Source: Timema cristinae (lineage: Eukaryota > Arthropoda > Insecta > Phasmatodea > Timematidae). Taken from it: a stretch of 64,000 bases of DNA. Location: positions 121,728,605 to 121,792,604 of the forward strand of contig JBCFYV010000012.1 of the NCBI GenBank assembly GCA_039000515.1, in the 5' to 3' direction. How positions within the stretch are numbered: position 1 is the first letter of the stretch; each line of letters begins with the position of its first letter. Shown here in pieces: positions 44,109-57,410 of this stretch. The position numbers and the translations under genes were made by a program. The notes under the pieces are model-generated. The model worked only from the letters and a program-made list of their open reading frames with translations, was not told the origin of the DNA and searched no databases.

Positions 44109-44413
44109 AAAATAATTTTGCGGACAAAATGTATAACACCTTACACATTTATTAGTGTTATTCAATAGATACTGATATCCAAATTTAAATCTACAGATAA
44201 TATGACTTGACGTATTAATGCATGAAATTAGATATATTATCCTTTCTAGATATCATGCATATAAAGTCATACCTAGGAAGATTCAACTGCAATCTATGTT
44301 CTTACTCTAAAAAATAAAAACATGATTTAACAACGTCACAACACCATATTCTAAGCTAATTGAGGATGTTTTTGTGATTTTGACATTTTCACAAAAAATA
44401 AACTAGTGTGATT

Positions 44414-47400
44414 AAGGTATACACCAGACACTCAGTCTAGCACACAGACAAGGTATACACCAGACACTCAGTCTAGCACACAGACAAGGTATACACCAGA
44501 CACTCAGTCTAGCACACAGACAAGGTATACACCAGACACTCAGTCTAGCACACAGACAAGGTATACACCAGACACTCAGTCTAGCACACAGACAAGGCAA
44601 GGTATACACCAGACACTCAGTCTAGCTCACAGACAAGGTATACACCAGACACTCAGTCTAGCACACAGACAAGGTAAGGTATACACCAGACACTCAGTCT
44701 AGTTCACAGACAAGGTATACACCAGACACTCAGTCTAGCACACAGACAAGGTATACACCAGACAGTCTAGCACACAGACAAGGCAAGGTATACACCAGAC
44801 ACTCAGTCTAGCACACAGACAAGGCAAGGTATACACCAGACACTCAGTCTAGCTCACAGACAAGGTATACACCAGACACTCAGTCTAGCACACAGACAAG
44901 GCAAGGTATACACCAGACAGTCTAGCACACAGACAAGGCAAGGTATACACCAGACACTCAGTCTAGCACACAGACAAGGTATACACCAGACACTCAGTCT
45001 AGAACACAGACAAGATATACACCAGACAGTCTAGAACACAGACAAGGCAAGGTATACACCAGACACTCAGTCTAGCACACAGACAAGGTATACACCAGAC
45101 AGTCTAGCACACAGACAAGGCAAGGTATACACCAGACACTCAGACTAGCTCACAGACAAGGTATACACCAGACACTCAGTCTAGCACACAGACAAGATAT
45201 ACACCAGACACTCAGTCTAGCACACAGACAAGGTATACACCAGACACTCATTCTAGCACACAGACAAGGCAAGGTATACACCAGACACTCAGTCTAGCAC
45301 ACAGACAAGGCAAGGTATACACCAGACACTCAGTCTAGCACACAGACAAGGCAAGGTATACACCAGACACTCAGTTTAGCACACAGACAAGGTATACACC
45401 AGACACTCAGTCTAGCACACAAACAAGGTATACACCAGACACTCAGTCTAGCACACAGACAAGGTAATGTATACACAAGACACTCAGTCTAGCACACAGA
45501 CAAGGTATACACCAGATACTCAGTCTAGCACACAGACAAGGCAAGGTATACACCAGACATTCAGTCTAGCACACAGACAAGGTATACACCAGATACTCAG
45601 TCTAGCACACAGACAAGGCAAGGTATACACCAGACACTCAGTCTAGCACACAGACAAGGCAAGGTGTACACCAGACACTCAGTCTAGCACACAGACAAGG
45701 CAAGGTATACACCAGACACTCAGTCTAGCACACAGACCAGGTATACACCAGATACTCAGTCTAGCACATAGACAAGGCAAGGTATACACCGGATACTCAG
45801 TCTAGCACACAGACAAGGTATATACCAGACACTCAGTCTAGCACACAGACAAGGTATATACCAGAAACTCAGTCTGGCACACAAACCAGGTATACACCAG
45901 ACACTCAGTCTAGCACACAGACAAGGTATACACCAGACAGTCTAGCACACAGACAAGGCAAGGTATACACCAGACACTTAGTCTAGCACACAGACATTGC
46001 AAGGTATACACCAGACACTCAGTCTAGCACACAGACAAGGTATATACCAGACACTCAGTCTAGCACACAGACAAGGTATATACCAGACACTCAGTCTGGC
46101 ACACAGACCAGGTATACACCAGACACTCAGTCTAGCACATAGACAAGGTATACACCAGACAGTCTAACTCACAGACAAGGTATATACCAGACACTCAGTC
46201 TAGCACACAGACCAGGTATACACCAGACACTCAGTCTAGCACACAGACCAGGTATACACCAGACACTCAGTCTAGCACACAGACCAGGTATACACCAGAC
46301 ACTCAGTCTAGCACACAGACCAGGTATACACCAGACACTCAGTCTAGCTCACAGACAAGGTATACACCAGACACTCAGTCTAGCTCACAGACAAGGTATA
46401 CACCAGACACTCAGTCTAGCACACAGACAAGGCAAGGTATACACCAGACACTCAGTCTAGCTCACAGACCAGGTATACACCAGACACTCAGTCTAGCACA
46501 CTGACAAGGTATACACCAGACACTCAGTCTAGCACATAGACAAGGTATACACCAGACACTCAGTCTAGCACACAGATAAGGCAAGGTATACACCAGACAC
46601 TTAGTCTAGCACACAGACAAGGCAAGGTATACACTAGACATTCAGTCTAGCACACAGACCAGGTATACACCAGAACTCAGTCTAGCACACAGACAAGACA
46701 AGGTATACACCAGACACTCAGTCTAGCACACAGATAAGGCAAGGTATACACCATACACTCAGTCTAGCACACAGACAAGGCAAGGTATACACCAGACACT
46801 CAGTCTAGCACACATACAAGGTATATACCAGACACTCAGTCTAGCACACAGACCAGGTATACACCAGACACTCAGTCTAGCACACAGACAAAGGTATACA
46901 CCAGACACTCAGTCTAGCACACAGACCAGGTATACACCAGACACTCAGTCTAGCTCACAGACAAGGTATACACCAGACATCCAGTCTAGCTCACAGACAA
47001 GGTATACACCAGACACTCAGTCTAGCACACAGACAAGGCAAGGTATACACCAGACACTCAATCTAGCTCACAGACCAGGTATACACCAGACACTCTGTCT
47101 AGCATACAGACAAGCCAAGGTATACACCAGACACTCAGTCTAGCACACAGACATGGCAAGGTATACACCAGACACTCAGTCTAGCACACAGACAAGGTAT
47201 ACACCAGACACTCAGTCTAGCACACAGATAAGGCAAGGTATACACCAGACACTTAGTCTAGCACACAGACAAGGCAAGGTATACACTAGACATTCAGTCT
47301 AGCACACAGACCAGGTATACACCAGATACTCAGTCTAGCACACAGACAAGACAAGGTATACACCAGACACTCAGTCTAGCACACAGACCAGGTATACACC

Positions 47401-48945
47401 AGACACTCAGTCTAGCACACAGACAAGGTATATACCAGACACTCAGTCTAGCACACAGACCAGGTGTACACCAGACACTCAGTCTAGCACACAGACCAGG
47501 TATACACCAGACACTCAGTCTAGCACACAGACAAGGTATACACCAGACAGTCTAACTCACAGACAAGGTATATACCAGACACTCAGTCTATCACACAGAC
47601 CAGGTATACACCAGACACTCAGTCTAGCACACAGATAAGGCAAGGTATACACCATACACATCAGTCTAGCACACAGACAAGGCAAGGTATACACCAGACA
47701 CTCAGTATAGCACACAGACCAGGTATACACCAGACACTCAGTCTAGCACACAGACCAGGTGTACACCAGACACTCAGTCTAGCACACAGACCAGGTATAC
47801 ACCAGACACTCAGTCTAGCACACAGACAAGGTATATACCAGACACTCAGTCTAGCACACAGACCAGGTATACACCAGACACTCAGTCTAGCACACAGACA
47901 AGGTATACACCAGACACTCAGTCTAGCTCACAAACAAGGTATACACCAGACACTCAGTCTAGCTCACAGACAAGGTATACACCAGACACTCAGTCTAGCA
48001 CACAGACAAGGCAAGGTATACACTAGACATTCAGTCTAGCACACAGACCAGGTATACACCAGATACTCAGTCTAGCACACAGACAAGACAAGGTATACAC
48101 CAGACACTCAGTCTAGCACACAGACCAGGTATACACCAGACACTCAGTCTAGCACACAGACAAGGTATACACCAGACACTCAGTCTAGCACACAGACCAG
48201 GTATACACCAGACACTCAGTCTAGCACACAGACAAGGTATATACCAGACACTCAGTCTAGCACACAGACCAGGTATACACCAGACACTCAGTCTAGCACA
48301 CAGATAAGGCAAGGTATACACCATACACTCAGTCTAGCACACAGACAAGGCAAGGTATACACCAGACACTCAGTCTAGCACACAGACCAGGTATACACCA
48401 GACACTCAGTCTAGCACACAGACAAGGTATATACCAGACACTCAGTCTAGCACACAGACCAGGTGTACACCAGACACTCAGTCTAGCACACAGACCAGGT
48501 ATACACCAGACACTCAGTCTAGCACACAGACAAGGTATACACCAGACAGTCTAACTCACAGACAAGGTATATACCAGACACTCAGCTCTATCACACAGAC
48601 CAGGTATACACCAGACACTCAGTCTAGCACACAGACCAGGTATACACCAGACACTCAGTCTAGCACACAGACCAGGTATACACCAGACACTCAGTCTAGC
48701 ACACAGACAAGGTATACACCAGACACTCAGTCTAGCTCACAAACAAGGTATACATCAGACACTCAGTCTAGCTCACAGACAAGGTATACACCAGACACTC
48801 AGTCTAGCACACAGACAAGGCAAGGTATACACCAGACACTCAGTCTAGGTCACAGACCAGGTATACACCAGACACTCAGTCTAGCACACAGACAAGGCAA
48901 GGTATACACCAGACACTCAGTATAGCTCACAGACAATGTAAACAA
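44414..48945. repeat. 4.5-kb array of a 36-bp minisatellite with 41-bp variants
   Basis: Unit GGTATACACCAGACACTCAG plus TCTAGCACACAGACAA (36 bp). Variants carry an extra GGCAA (41 bp) or lose CACTCAG. Roughly 115-120 copies, with higher-order blocks repeated between 46.2-48.9 kb. Because 36 is a multiple of three, frames stay open, but the peptide is a repeat artefact. Each unit carries ACAAG/GTATAC, a weak donor-like motif on the plus strand. Confidence 0.96.
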
Positions 48946-48959
48946 CAAACTCATTTGAC

Positions 48960-49900
48960 ATTGTGACGAAATAAAAAATCTTGTAGGGAAAATACATGAA
49001 TACGTAGCTGTACTGTAGGTTTTTGACCCACATAGGCAGTTGAAGGAATTTACATTACATTACTTCTGAACCCAAATTCAGGAGGTCTTAGGTTCAGTTT
49101 TAATTGACAATCTTCCTTCCCCAATTGTAGGAATTTATAATATTCTCTCTTCTTCTCTACCAAAATACTGGTAAGGACGAATAAAATTCACCCTCCTCAA
49201 ATAATTATTTAATTTTCCTTATCATGTTGGTCATTAATATCAATAGAGCGCAGTAGCCTTTTGTGTTCAACAATACCACAGTATAGTATTGTTTCCATAG
49301 AAACACGGAAAATCCCAGTTATTTTTATATTCAAAATTCATGTGATTTTCTAACCACATCTTTTTCCTATTCAAAATTAATTTTGTATTCTAAATTTCAA
49401 GTTTTGTGCAATTTTTTTTTTTTAAATAATGGTTTATTTGTCATTTTTTCAGCAGTTTAGCTCCATGTGACTTTGTACTTGAAAGTGTTACCTGCACCAA
49501 TAAATTTTACCTTCATGTGGATTGTAAGATTTAACAGATCAAAAATACACGGTTTATTTAGGAACATGACTAAGAGATTACCTTAAAAATGAGAATTCAA
49601 AATCACCAACTACCACCAAACTAAAATTGAGTAAGGTTTCTTACTTCATGTCTGAAAAACTGCCACCAAAGAGCCTAATTCTGCTTTGTACGAACCCAAA
49701 TTAACATTCCCATGCAGCCTGCAGACAGTAATTTGTTACGTGTATGTAGTTACCTATACGTTACGACACGTGTGGGACTTTGTGTCTACCTTCTTGGGAC
49801 TTAATGCTTTTCAACGACAGAATCTATCCCCGATCAACTTGAGGCAAGTAGTCAAACTGGACGCCCACCGAGGTTCTAAACGGCACACACGTCGGTGCAC
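48960..49900. other. sequence upstream of the plus-strand coding region
   Basis: AT-rich up to about 49670, then more balanced. The frame at 49686-49961 ends with LRQVVKLDAHRGSKRHTRRC and may be the true N-terminal part of the gene below, in another frame; no start signal decides it. Confidence 0.4.
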
Positions 49901-49915
49901 GAGATACGTTGGTAG

Positions 49916-51979
49916 ATGTCCATCAGACCCGAAGACACCAGACTCGCCCTCACAAACGTAAACTGCTACAGTCCGGCGTCTTCGAAAGAAGGAATTTTCA
50001 AGTACGAATATAAGGGCGAGTCAAGGGTAAACATCCTTCCCCCCCGCCATGGTGGGACGGAGATCTACCAAGGAACAGCTCTGTACGAACAACAGAAATG
50101 CAGAAACATATCCAGAAATGTTGGAACTTCCAAAGTTCGGTTCCTGAAGAGACACGTAGAAGGGTTTCCGAAACGACGCCAACCGGACATCAAGAACACC
50201 TTCTTTGGGCGTTATTTGAATGCATCGTCGTCCTACACCAAGGGTGTAAACATCGACGAGGACGATTCAAAAGCTACTCTCCTTCCAAAGGTAGAAGAAG
50301 AAGCAGAGTCCTTAGAGATCACACTTCCAGAAATAGTGAACGATCCTTTGAAGGGAGAAAGTATTGTCGTCATAGGAAGCTGCGTACAGATTATTCATAG
50401 GGAAGACATTTCGCGAGGGCCGGAGCCGTGCATAGGCCCACAAGATGAAGCCAACACCAAGATAGGGAGCAAAACGTTGTTACTTCCGGTAGAGAGCTTG
50501 AAAGCTAGTATAAATGTCCTGGAGTGCAGCAGGAAGGACAATGTGGCCAGCAAACCTACGACCATCCTGAAGAAAGCGAAACAGGTCAAAAGGAAACGTA
50601 GCCTTAGGAAGGTATCCAACAATAAACCTCCTTGCTGTTGCCACAGGAAGATTGGAATCGAAATAAACTATGACTCGCCCACTTACAAACCGGATGGTTA
50701 TGGAACTACAGCGAAATATAGGAAATCGTCAAACCTCCATCCTCGAGCTTATAAATACCGCTGTAAGAAGCACTCTTGCGTCCTCTGCAAAGGCCCGTCT
50801 GTGGCTTTCCGTATAGACAGGGATGTCCGAACCGTCATAGAGGACATTGACCCCCGTGGAAGCTCAATGGCTTGTCACAAAGGAGCGACCCGGTGCCCAA
50901 CCTCGCCGGGTGGTCACCCTTGGAGGGAGGCGCGGACGATGCACCTTACCAATTCCAAGAGGTGACCTTGGAGTTTTACCAATACGTGGAAGAGATCATG
51001 AACCTTGGGGAAAGTTCAGATGAGTCTTCTACCTGCTTACCAGGGAAGATCTCCCAGAGCGGTGACAGTGATTACAGAGAAGAAACCCGTCCGGAGAGTC
51101 CCTGGGAAGAGGTCATGGGCAAGGAACGACAAAGGGTATTCCCCCACGACGTTGAATCAAAAAGTGGCCACCCACCTTGTTTCATCGGAATATCTGCCCA
51201 CGAAATTGAAGTAGGTGATAATATGGTAAGCGACGACATGGGTGGTGGGGTAAAGTCTCCAATGACCTGCGAAAGAGGCTTTGAGTACGAATCAGAAGAA
51301 AGTTGCCAGTCATTAAATAAGTGCATGCGTGAGATGAGTTTAGATGTAATTAAAATCTCAGAGCAAGAGGATTCGCCGTTTGAAAGTGAATTACGTGTAC
51401 AATCTGATCTCGAATTTGAATGGAGTTATGAGCCTGACAGTTTCCAAGAAAGACTCGGTGAATCTAATACTGCGAGTACTTTACCTGAGAACGCCATCAG
51501 TGTTTGGAGGAACAGAAACATCGCTACTGAAGTCTGCAAGTCAGGCAGATATTCGATAAGGAGTTGTATGGCAATCAAGAATCCTTAAGTGAGGCCGACA
51601 CAATCTGGGTCAGAGGCCTCAGACCAACTCACAGAAGTGAGATTGAAACAGTCGAGGAGACAAGCAACGGTGACGTCATCCTATCAAGTCTGCCGGGTCG
51701 GTGAACCCCGACAGAGACCTGGGGCGTCTACCCCCTTCTGTAGGTAGTCCCAACGGAAGCGAAGGGGACGAGGTAAGGAAAAGACTTTCGAATCTGTTGG
51801 ACGCCCTGGGTAGAGCCCGTGCGGACTTTTCGAGACTTCATCACGAGTTCGAAACGCTCCAGAATAGTCCAGCTAGAAACGAATCCTTGATCGGCCAATT
51901 GGAGGCCACGCTGAGTTCCAAAGAGAAGGAGATGATGTTAATGTTGGTCCTGTACCGCGTCCTGTCCCTAAAAAACTGA
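49916..51979 (+). CDS. unknown protein, intronless coding region broken by about three frameshifts
   Basis: I do not recognise the family. Open pieces follow one another: 49916-50965, 50872-51588, about 51531-51704 and about 51668-51979, about 690 residues in all. The first piece is basic with two Cys/His-rich clusters (PPCCCHRKIG near residue 238, YRCKKHSCVLCKG near 282) that could bind metal. The middle is acidic and Ser-rich (GESSDESSTC, ESEESCQSL). The end (RLSNLLDALGRARADFSRLH through SKEKEMMLMLVL) is heptad-like and probably coiled coil. The frame changes sit in or near short runs, e.g. five C at 50851. Composition stays coding-like across the breaks, so assembly indels are as likely as a pseudogene or retrocopy. 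An ATG at 49916 directly follows TAG. Confidence 0.6.
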
Positions 51980-52135
51980 CTTAACTCTCAAAACCCTTTG
52001 TCCAACTTTCTTAGACCAAAACAAAAGGGAAAACTTCAACCTCAACAAATGTATTTTACTGTATTTTTAAAATAATATTTATTATATATGCAATATTTTT
52101 ATCATATACGTTTAATATTTTGTCTGAATTCATGA

Positions 52136-52141
52136 AATAAA
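52136..52141 (+). terminator. polyadenylation signal AATAAA
   Basis: AATAAA about 157 bp after the stop at 51979, in an AT-rich 3' region and followed by TGTTGTCTTC (GT-rich). Consistent with the 3' end of the 49.9 kb transcript. Confidence 0.6.
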
Positions 52142-52149
52142 TGTTGTCT

Positions 52150-53196
52150 TCAAAATCTTTAACCACCATAGTCTAATATTATATTCCCCCGGTTAAATTA
52201 CCATAAAACAAAACCTTTTCTCTTTTGCAAGTTTTGCTGAGATTATTGTTAATGTTTAAAAATAAAATGAAAACTATAAAAAAGTAAGCCAATGTAACAC
52301 TGAAGCTTAGTAAGTCTCTTGTATATAATTATATTACTGTTTACCTGTTTAATTATTCCGAATAAACGTAGTACCGACTATCCACCAGCCGACTATCCAA
52401 CTTAAACACATTTTGAAGGATCCGAGGGAGAGACTAGAAATATATTAAGGAATTTGCCTACTTAGTTAATTAGAAGACATATCTTTTGTGAAGCAGGTTG
52501 CATCCTAGCTTGATGCACCTAGGTATTCTAGGCACCAATGTACGGAATACGAAGGGAGAAGAAAAAAAGCAGTGCACCACGTTATAACATTTCCCCTCTT
52601 CCGCTGACGAGTATCACATGGGGAAATAGAGGGAGTTCTAGTGTCTACATGGAGGAAGGTTGAGTACATCAAAGTGTTACGTAGCCAGATTTTATACTTT
52701 AATTCTAATTTTGAAAAAAATATAATATATTTTTCATGTTTTACCCGTTAATAAAAAGCTAACTTAAAATTCAAAGTTGTATTAAATCTGAGACATTCAT
52801 TTACTGTCACATAATTTTCCCTGTGAAATAATATACACTCACTCTTGATGTGAAAAGTTACGTAACAAAGGTTGTAAGGGAGAGGAGGGGTCAGGATAAA
52901 TGTTTACTTGGTGTTACAGTGAGGGGTGTCGAAAAGGTGAGCAAAAAGTGTTATACGTGGTTTATGGATTAACCAGTGATATGTGGGCCAATGTTCTGAC
53001 TGGTTATGCCTTGTGGCAGTAAACACAAGCAGACTCTCACCACCCCTTGATCAACGATAAACGCAATCTGTTATACAAGACTGTTAAAGGAGTTGCATAC
53101 CTTAGGGCGCTTTTAAAAAAATTAAACAAATACTCTCGACATTCTTTGTTTGTGTGTCCTTCAAGGTGATGTGTAATAAAGAACTGGATAGTTCGA
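52150..53196. other. intergenic sequence, no gene seen
   Basis: AT-rich; no coding, SINE or array structure recognised. Confidence 0.55.
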
Positions 53197-53204
53197 TAGT
53201 AAAT

Positions 53205-53638
53205 TAGAGATGTGCAAAGCTTCAACTTGGCTTCGAAACAAATATCAGCTTGACTTTTTTGACTTTTCTTCGAAGCTTCGCCAATAAAAATATTGACACT
53301 AAAATACTCAATTTACTTCAAATATTGTTGCCATTCTGAGCTGTTTCATAAATTAAAAATTAATATTTATTATAAAAAACCTGATGTAATTAACTTGAAC
53401 ATTATGATAATAACTCTTTTTTATCAGTGTAACATGAATTATTACAAACAATTGTAACAATAAAACATTTGCCAAGTAGTTTTAGTACATTAAATAATAT
53501 AAATAACCATGATATAACATTTTTTCAACCATAAGACAACTAAAAAAATATTAGAACTTCGATTCACTTCGAGAATATTTCATATATATTCGATTCGAGT
53601 TCGCTTCGAATTGAAAAAATAAACTTAGCACGTCTCAA
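53205..53638. mobile_element. hAT-type MITE with 8-bp target duplication
   Basis: Ends TAGAGATGTGCAAAG and, reversed, TTGAGACGTGCTAAG form terminal inverted repeats. Flanks TAGTAAAT (53197-53204) and TGGTAAAT (53639-53646) match at 7 of 8. Non-coding, 434 bp, with TTCGAA-rich subterminal sequence. Confidence 0.82.
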
Positions 53639-53656
53639 TGGTAAATATAAGTACAC

Positions 53657-53661
<5 letters not shown>

Positions 53662-53702
<41 letters not shown>

Positions 53703-53965
53703 ACCGCGTCTTACTACCCGTTCGGGTTATACGCACTCACGCTAATGTGTAATGGTAGGGTGATTGTGAGATGAAATGAAGGACCTACAGTTTAACGTGG
53801 AATCCGAACCACGGTGGAGGCCTGGCATTCCCCACATTCACAAGATGTCTTGTCAGAGGTGAAGGAAGGGTTTGGTAATCAGATAAATCTGTTCCGGGAC
53901 CGAGGATTGAACCCCGGCCGCCAGCACAGAAGTCTGACACCTTACCCCTAGACCGCCAGGTCACC
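53662..53965 (-). mobile_element. SINE family A copy 4, full length with target duplication
   Basis: Reverse orientation with (ATT)n first, then CGCGTCTTACTACCCGTTCG, the body and the head ending TAGACCGCCAGGTCACC. Perfect 13-bp target duplication AAGTACACTATTA at 53649-53661 and 53966-53978. Inserted only a few bases from the hAT MITE end. Confidence 0.96.
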
Positions 53966-54305
53966 AAGTACACTATTAATGTTGACTGTTATCTCAATAT
54001 TGTAGTATATTAAAAATGAGGTGTACATCAAAATATTACTAGGAAAATAACGAACAAATATTTTACTATACAGCGTATTTGTGTGAATGTTACGCTCATA
54101 AAATAGGGATAAGGAAGGTATAGTTTGAGAGGAAATGTGCATACATTTGCCTAAATATAGAGCTGCAAATCGTTCAAGGAAAACATTAAAACTATTATTA
54201 TTATTATTGCTGTAGAAACCTTAATCTAGAACCGAGTTTTTATAAATCTACAAGTCTATAATTTACAGCTTACAAGTCAATGATTTATAATTAAATTGTA
54301 AATAT

Positions 54306-55490
54306 AAGGGGTTTCATAAAGAACATTTGTTGACTTGTAAATTATGATGCTCTTGTAGAAAAAATTTACAAGTAGGCTTGATATTTTTTATTTACAAAGA
54401 AAATAGTAATGCAGCTAATTTAATATCCAATGTTACAGAACCCTAAAGAAAACAAAAAAATTTAAAATTATTTTGTGACAGTTGTAGTTAAATATTAAAA
54501 TATCAGTTATTAAAATTTAGGGCACAAAAATACATTTTGTTTAGAGCTTTCTAAAATTGTAAATAAGAAATATGTTGGAAATATGTTAAAATATATTAGT
54601 GAAGATATAAGCGAAGAAAATAATATTAGCTGCAGTTGATAAAATACCAATTTGAGACCAAAAAGTGTTTTTTTATGTCATGGATAACATACATTAATAA
54701 ATACATATATGAGATAAGAAAGATTGAATCTAGAGGAAGTGTACCAGCATATGCATGGAGGGAGAGTGGATAACCATATAGAACAAACCACCATCTGTAC
54801 ACTTGACCGGTATTCAAACCCTGATCTCCCCGTTATCAGCAGTCCAGTTTATTGGGAGAGTAGCGCCTTAGAACATGCGGCCACAGAAGTTGGCTACCTG
54901 TTTGTTTATCTTCGTGTATCAATGTCGTCTGAAAAAGTTTGATTAATTCTTCAAAAAAATGTAATGTAATTATGGAATGAGGACCATTACATTTATTTTC
55001 GTTGTTTTTTAGGCTCAGCATTACTGTAAGGCATTGCGTAGTTTGGTTTATCTCTATTTGAGGAAGTTGCTGATTTACTTTATACAACAATAGCTTGTTA
55101 TATGTCAATAATCAGCTGTCCACGTCATCATCATATGCCAATCAACGTAATATACATGTAACTTGAACTGTCTACACAGGTACTATTCCTTAAAGTGGTA
55201 AACTGACCTAATTATGTACAAATAAAACATGAAAATTGTACTTGAAAAGTATTTTTACCTTTGTATTGGCTGAAACTCCTTGCGTAACAAGTGTTTATAA
55301 GTTACAAGAAGCTTTATGAGACCAAACTATAAACTTAATTGTAAAAAAAAGCTGTGAATGGTAAAATATGACTTGTAATTACAAGTGTTTACGTGTAGTT
55401 TGATGAAACATAATTTCTTCATTTATTACAAATTTACAAGTAATTCGCTTGTAAAATTGTAGGCTTGTAACTTTATGAAACGGGCCCCAG
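54306..55490. mobile_element. possible DNA transposon with TTACAAG-rich ends
   Basis: The left end GGGGTTTCATAAAGAACATT and the reversed right end GGGGCCCGTTTCATAAAGTT are similar. Both are followed by many TTACAAG/CTTGTAA motifs. Contains a SINE B insertion. No transposase seen; class undetermined. Confidence 0.5.
54718..54897 (-). mobile_element. SINE family B copy, 3'-truncated
   Basis: Body GGAGGGAGAGTGGATAACCA, B-box GGTATTCAAACCCTGATCTC, head GAACATGCGGCCAC; the common tail is absent. Confidence 0.75.
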
Positions 55491-55589
55491 ATAGCGTCTA
55501 ATCAGTCTCCTTGAGCACCCATCCACAGGGCGTTTGGACACAAGTATAGCCTGCATCAGGCCACCCATTTGCTCTGGTTTGATAGTGAA

Positions 55590-56275
55590 GGGAAGGTCGG
55601 GGGACGAATCCTGACCGGCTTGCACTCAAGATCTTTCTCAAATATTTCCCCCTTTTTCTCATTAAAATGCGGGTGTATTTCTTCTAAATATTCTTCTTTA
55701 TATTAATCCTTATTAATGAAAATATGTTGACAGCATGAGGGAATGAAATATATATATATATTTACCGTATTACCTTTTTCTTGTGTCATTACTCAATATA
55801 CATGGGCGTATTTACCGAGAAATAATAATAAATGATACGGAGATACGCATGGACTTTCTCACTTCATTGTTAAAATGGAGATATTTACTTAAAACTCGTA
55901 ATATAGGGTGAAACGAAATAATATACACTAGCAAACCCGAGCAAAAATTGTGTTATACTTACGTTAAACATTTTTTGACTCCCGGATTTAAATTTTGATG
56001 ATTTTATTTTTAAAGAATTAAAGTTAAGTATATTTGGACAAAAAAAAACTATATTTGGTCCACAAGTGTCAATACTTCGAATTAAAATTTCGAATTCTCG
56101 TTAAAATTTTCGACATTTTGTTAGGGGCTACACATCTTATGGTTATCGTATTTTTATTAAATTCCTAATTTATAAATGCATACCAATAAAATAATTAAAT
56201 ATTGACTATTGAGTCTCAAATGATAGAGATAGATCATTGCTGTACAAACATTTGCCCTAAGAGGTTAAAGAGAAA
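55590..56275. other. AT-rich sequence with decayed SINE-like part
   Basis: 55600-55740 resembles a SINE B head and body (GGGGGACGAATCCTGACCGG, AAATGCGGGTGTATTTCTTC). The rest shows no feature. Confidence 0.45.
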
Positions 56276-56279
56276 AGAA

Positions 56280-56825
56280 CATAAACTTTTAGAGATATTT
56301 ACTTACTCTATGATATTAGCGAATTATTGCGTTAAAATTTAAGTAGTATCTTTGTACATTTAAAGCTCACAAAATTGTATTAATATATTTGTCAATATCT
56401 CCGAAACTGTTAGTTTTATAAAGATATATTCTGTATACAAGTTTTTTAAAATTTTTAATGGTACTCAATTTTGCAATGATAAGTTATTTAGTATCTCAAA
56501 TAGAGGCGGAGATAAGGAAATTTCAGCTTCTGTAAAATACCCTAAATTTATTTTAATAGGAAAATAAAATTAGCCATTTGGTTTATAATCTTAATCAACG
56601 CCTAGATAAGAATTTTAATCAAAATCGTTGGAGCCGATTTTGAGAAAATCGATTTTTTCTCTTTTCGCCCTTTATTAAACTACTCTTAATTTTAGGGTTA
56701 AACAGACACACAGACAGACGGCATTGCAAATACCACGTTTTAGGGTTCTGGTGGTCTTGAGACGTCGACATACATCAACATATTGGGTTAGATTTTATTT
56801 TTACGGTCGCAATACTTGTCCTTTA
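56280..56825 (+). repeat. ACAGACAG-tailed repeat, tandem copy 1
   Basis: Blocks AGTATCTCAAATAGAGGCGG, AATCAAAATCGTTGGAGCCG, CGCCCTTTATTAAACTACTC, the ACAGACAG tract and GTCGCAATACTTGTCC, in the same order as at 17.2 kb. Confidence 0.78.
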
Positions 56826-56839
56826 TTAATCGAAAAGTT

Positions 56840-57410
56840 AAAATATATAGATGCGTTTATCTTGAAAATTATTGGTTTTATAAAACCATGTTTCAAATGA
56901 AATATTTGTATTATAAAGAGACCTACAAATTTACAATGAAAAGTAATTTCATATCTCAAATAGTTTCGGGGATGTGATAAAAAAATATATGAGAATTTAC
57001 GTATCAGACCGGAACCCAAAGTCATTTTGCCGAAAAAAAATGAGAGTAGTTATTTTGTTTATAATATTGATCAATGCTTGGAAGTTAAATTTAATCAAAA
57101 TCGTTGGAGCCGATTTTGAAAAAATAGATTTTTTTCTTTTTTCACCCAACAGTAAACTACCCTTAATTTTAAGGTTGGATATCCAATTCCAAAAATACCT
57201 TGAGGCAACCCTATGAAAACCCTAGATACCAAGTTTTGGCCCGATTGGTAAAATAGTTTAGGCTCTAGTTGGAGGTACAGACAGACAGAAATTAAAAAAA
57301 AAAACTTTTTCGGATATAGGGGAGAAGGAGGGGCGGGACATGAAACGTCAAAATTCATAAAAATCTTGAGTTCCATTTTTTTTATGATCTCAATATTTCC
57401 CTACCCGTTA
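56840..57410 (+). repeat. ACAGACAG-tailed repeat, tandem copy 2
   Basis: Directly follows copy 1: TTCATATCTCAAATAGTTTC, AATCAAAATCGTTGGAGCCG, CAACAGTAAACTACCCTTAA, ACAGACAGACAG, then ATCTCAATATTTCC. Two copies head to tail suggest tandem or repeated insertion. Confidence 0.8.

Noticed and set aside
44414..48324. Cys-rich repeat peptides (CLCARLSVWCIP) suggesting a secreted repeat protein
   Set aside because: They are translations of the 36-bp satellite and are broken by 41-bp variants; no start, signal peptide or splice context.
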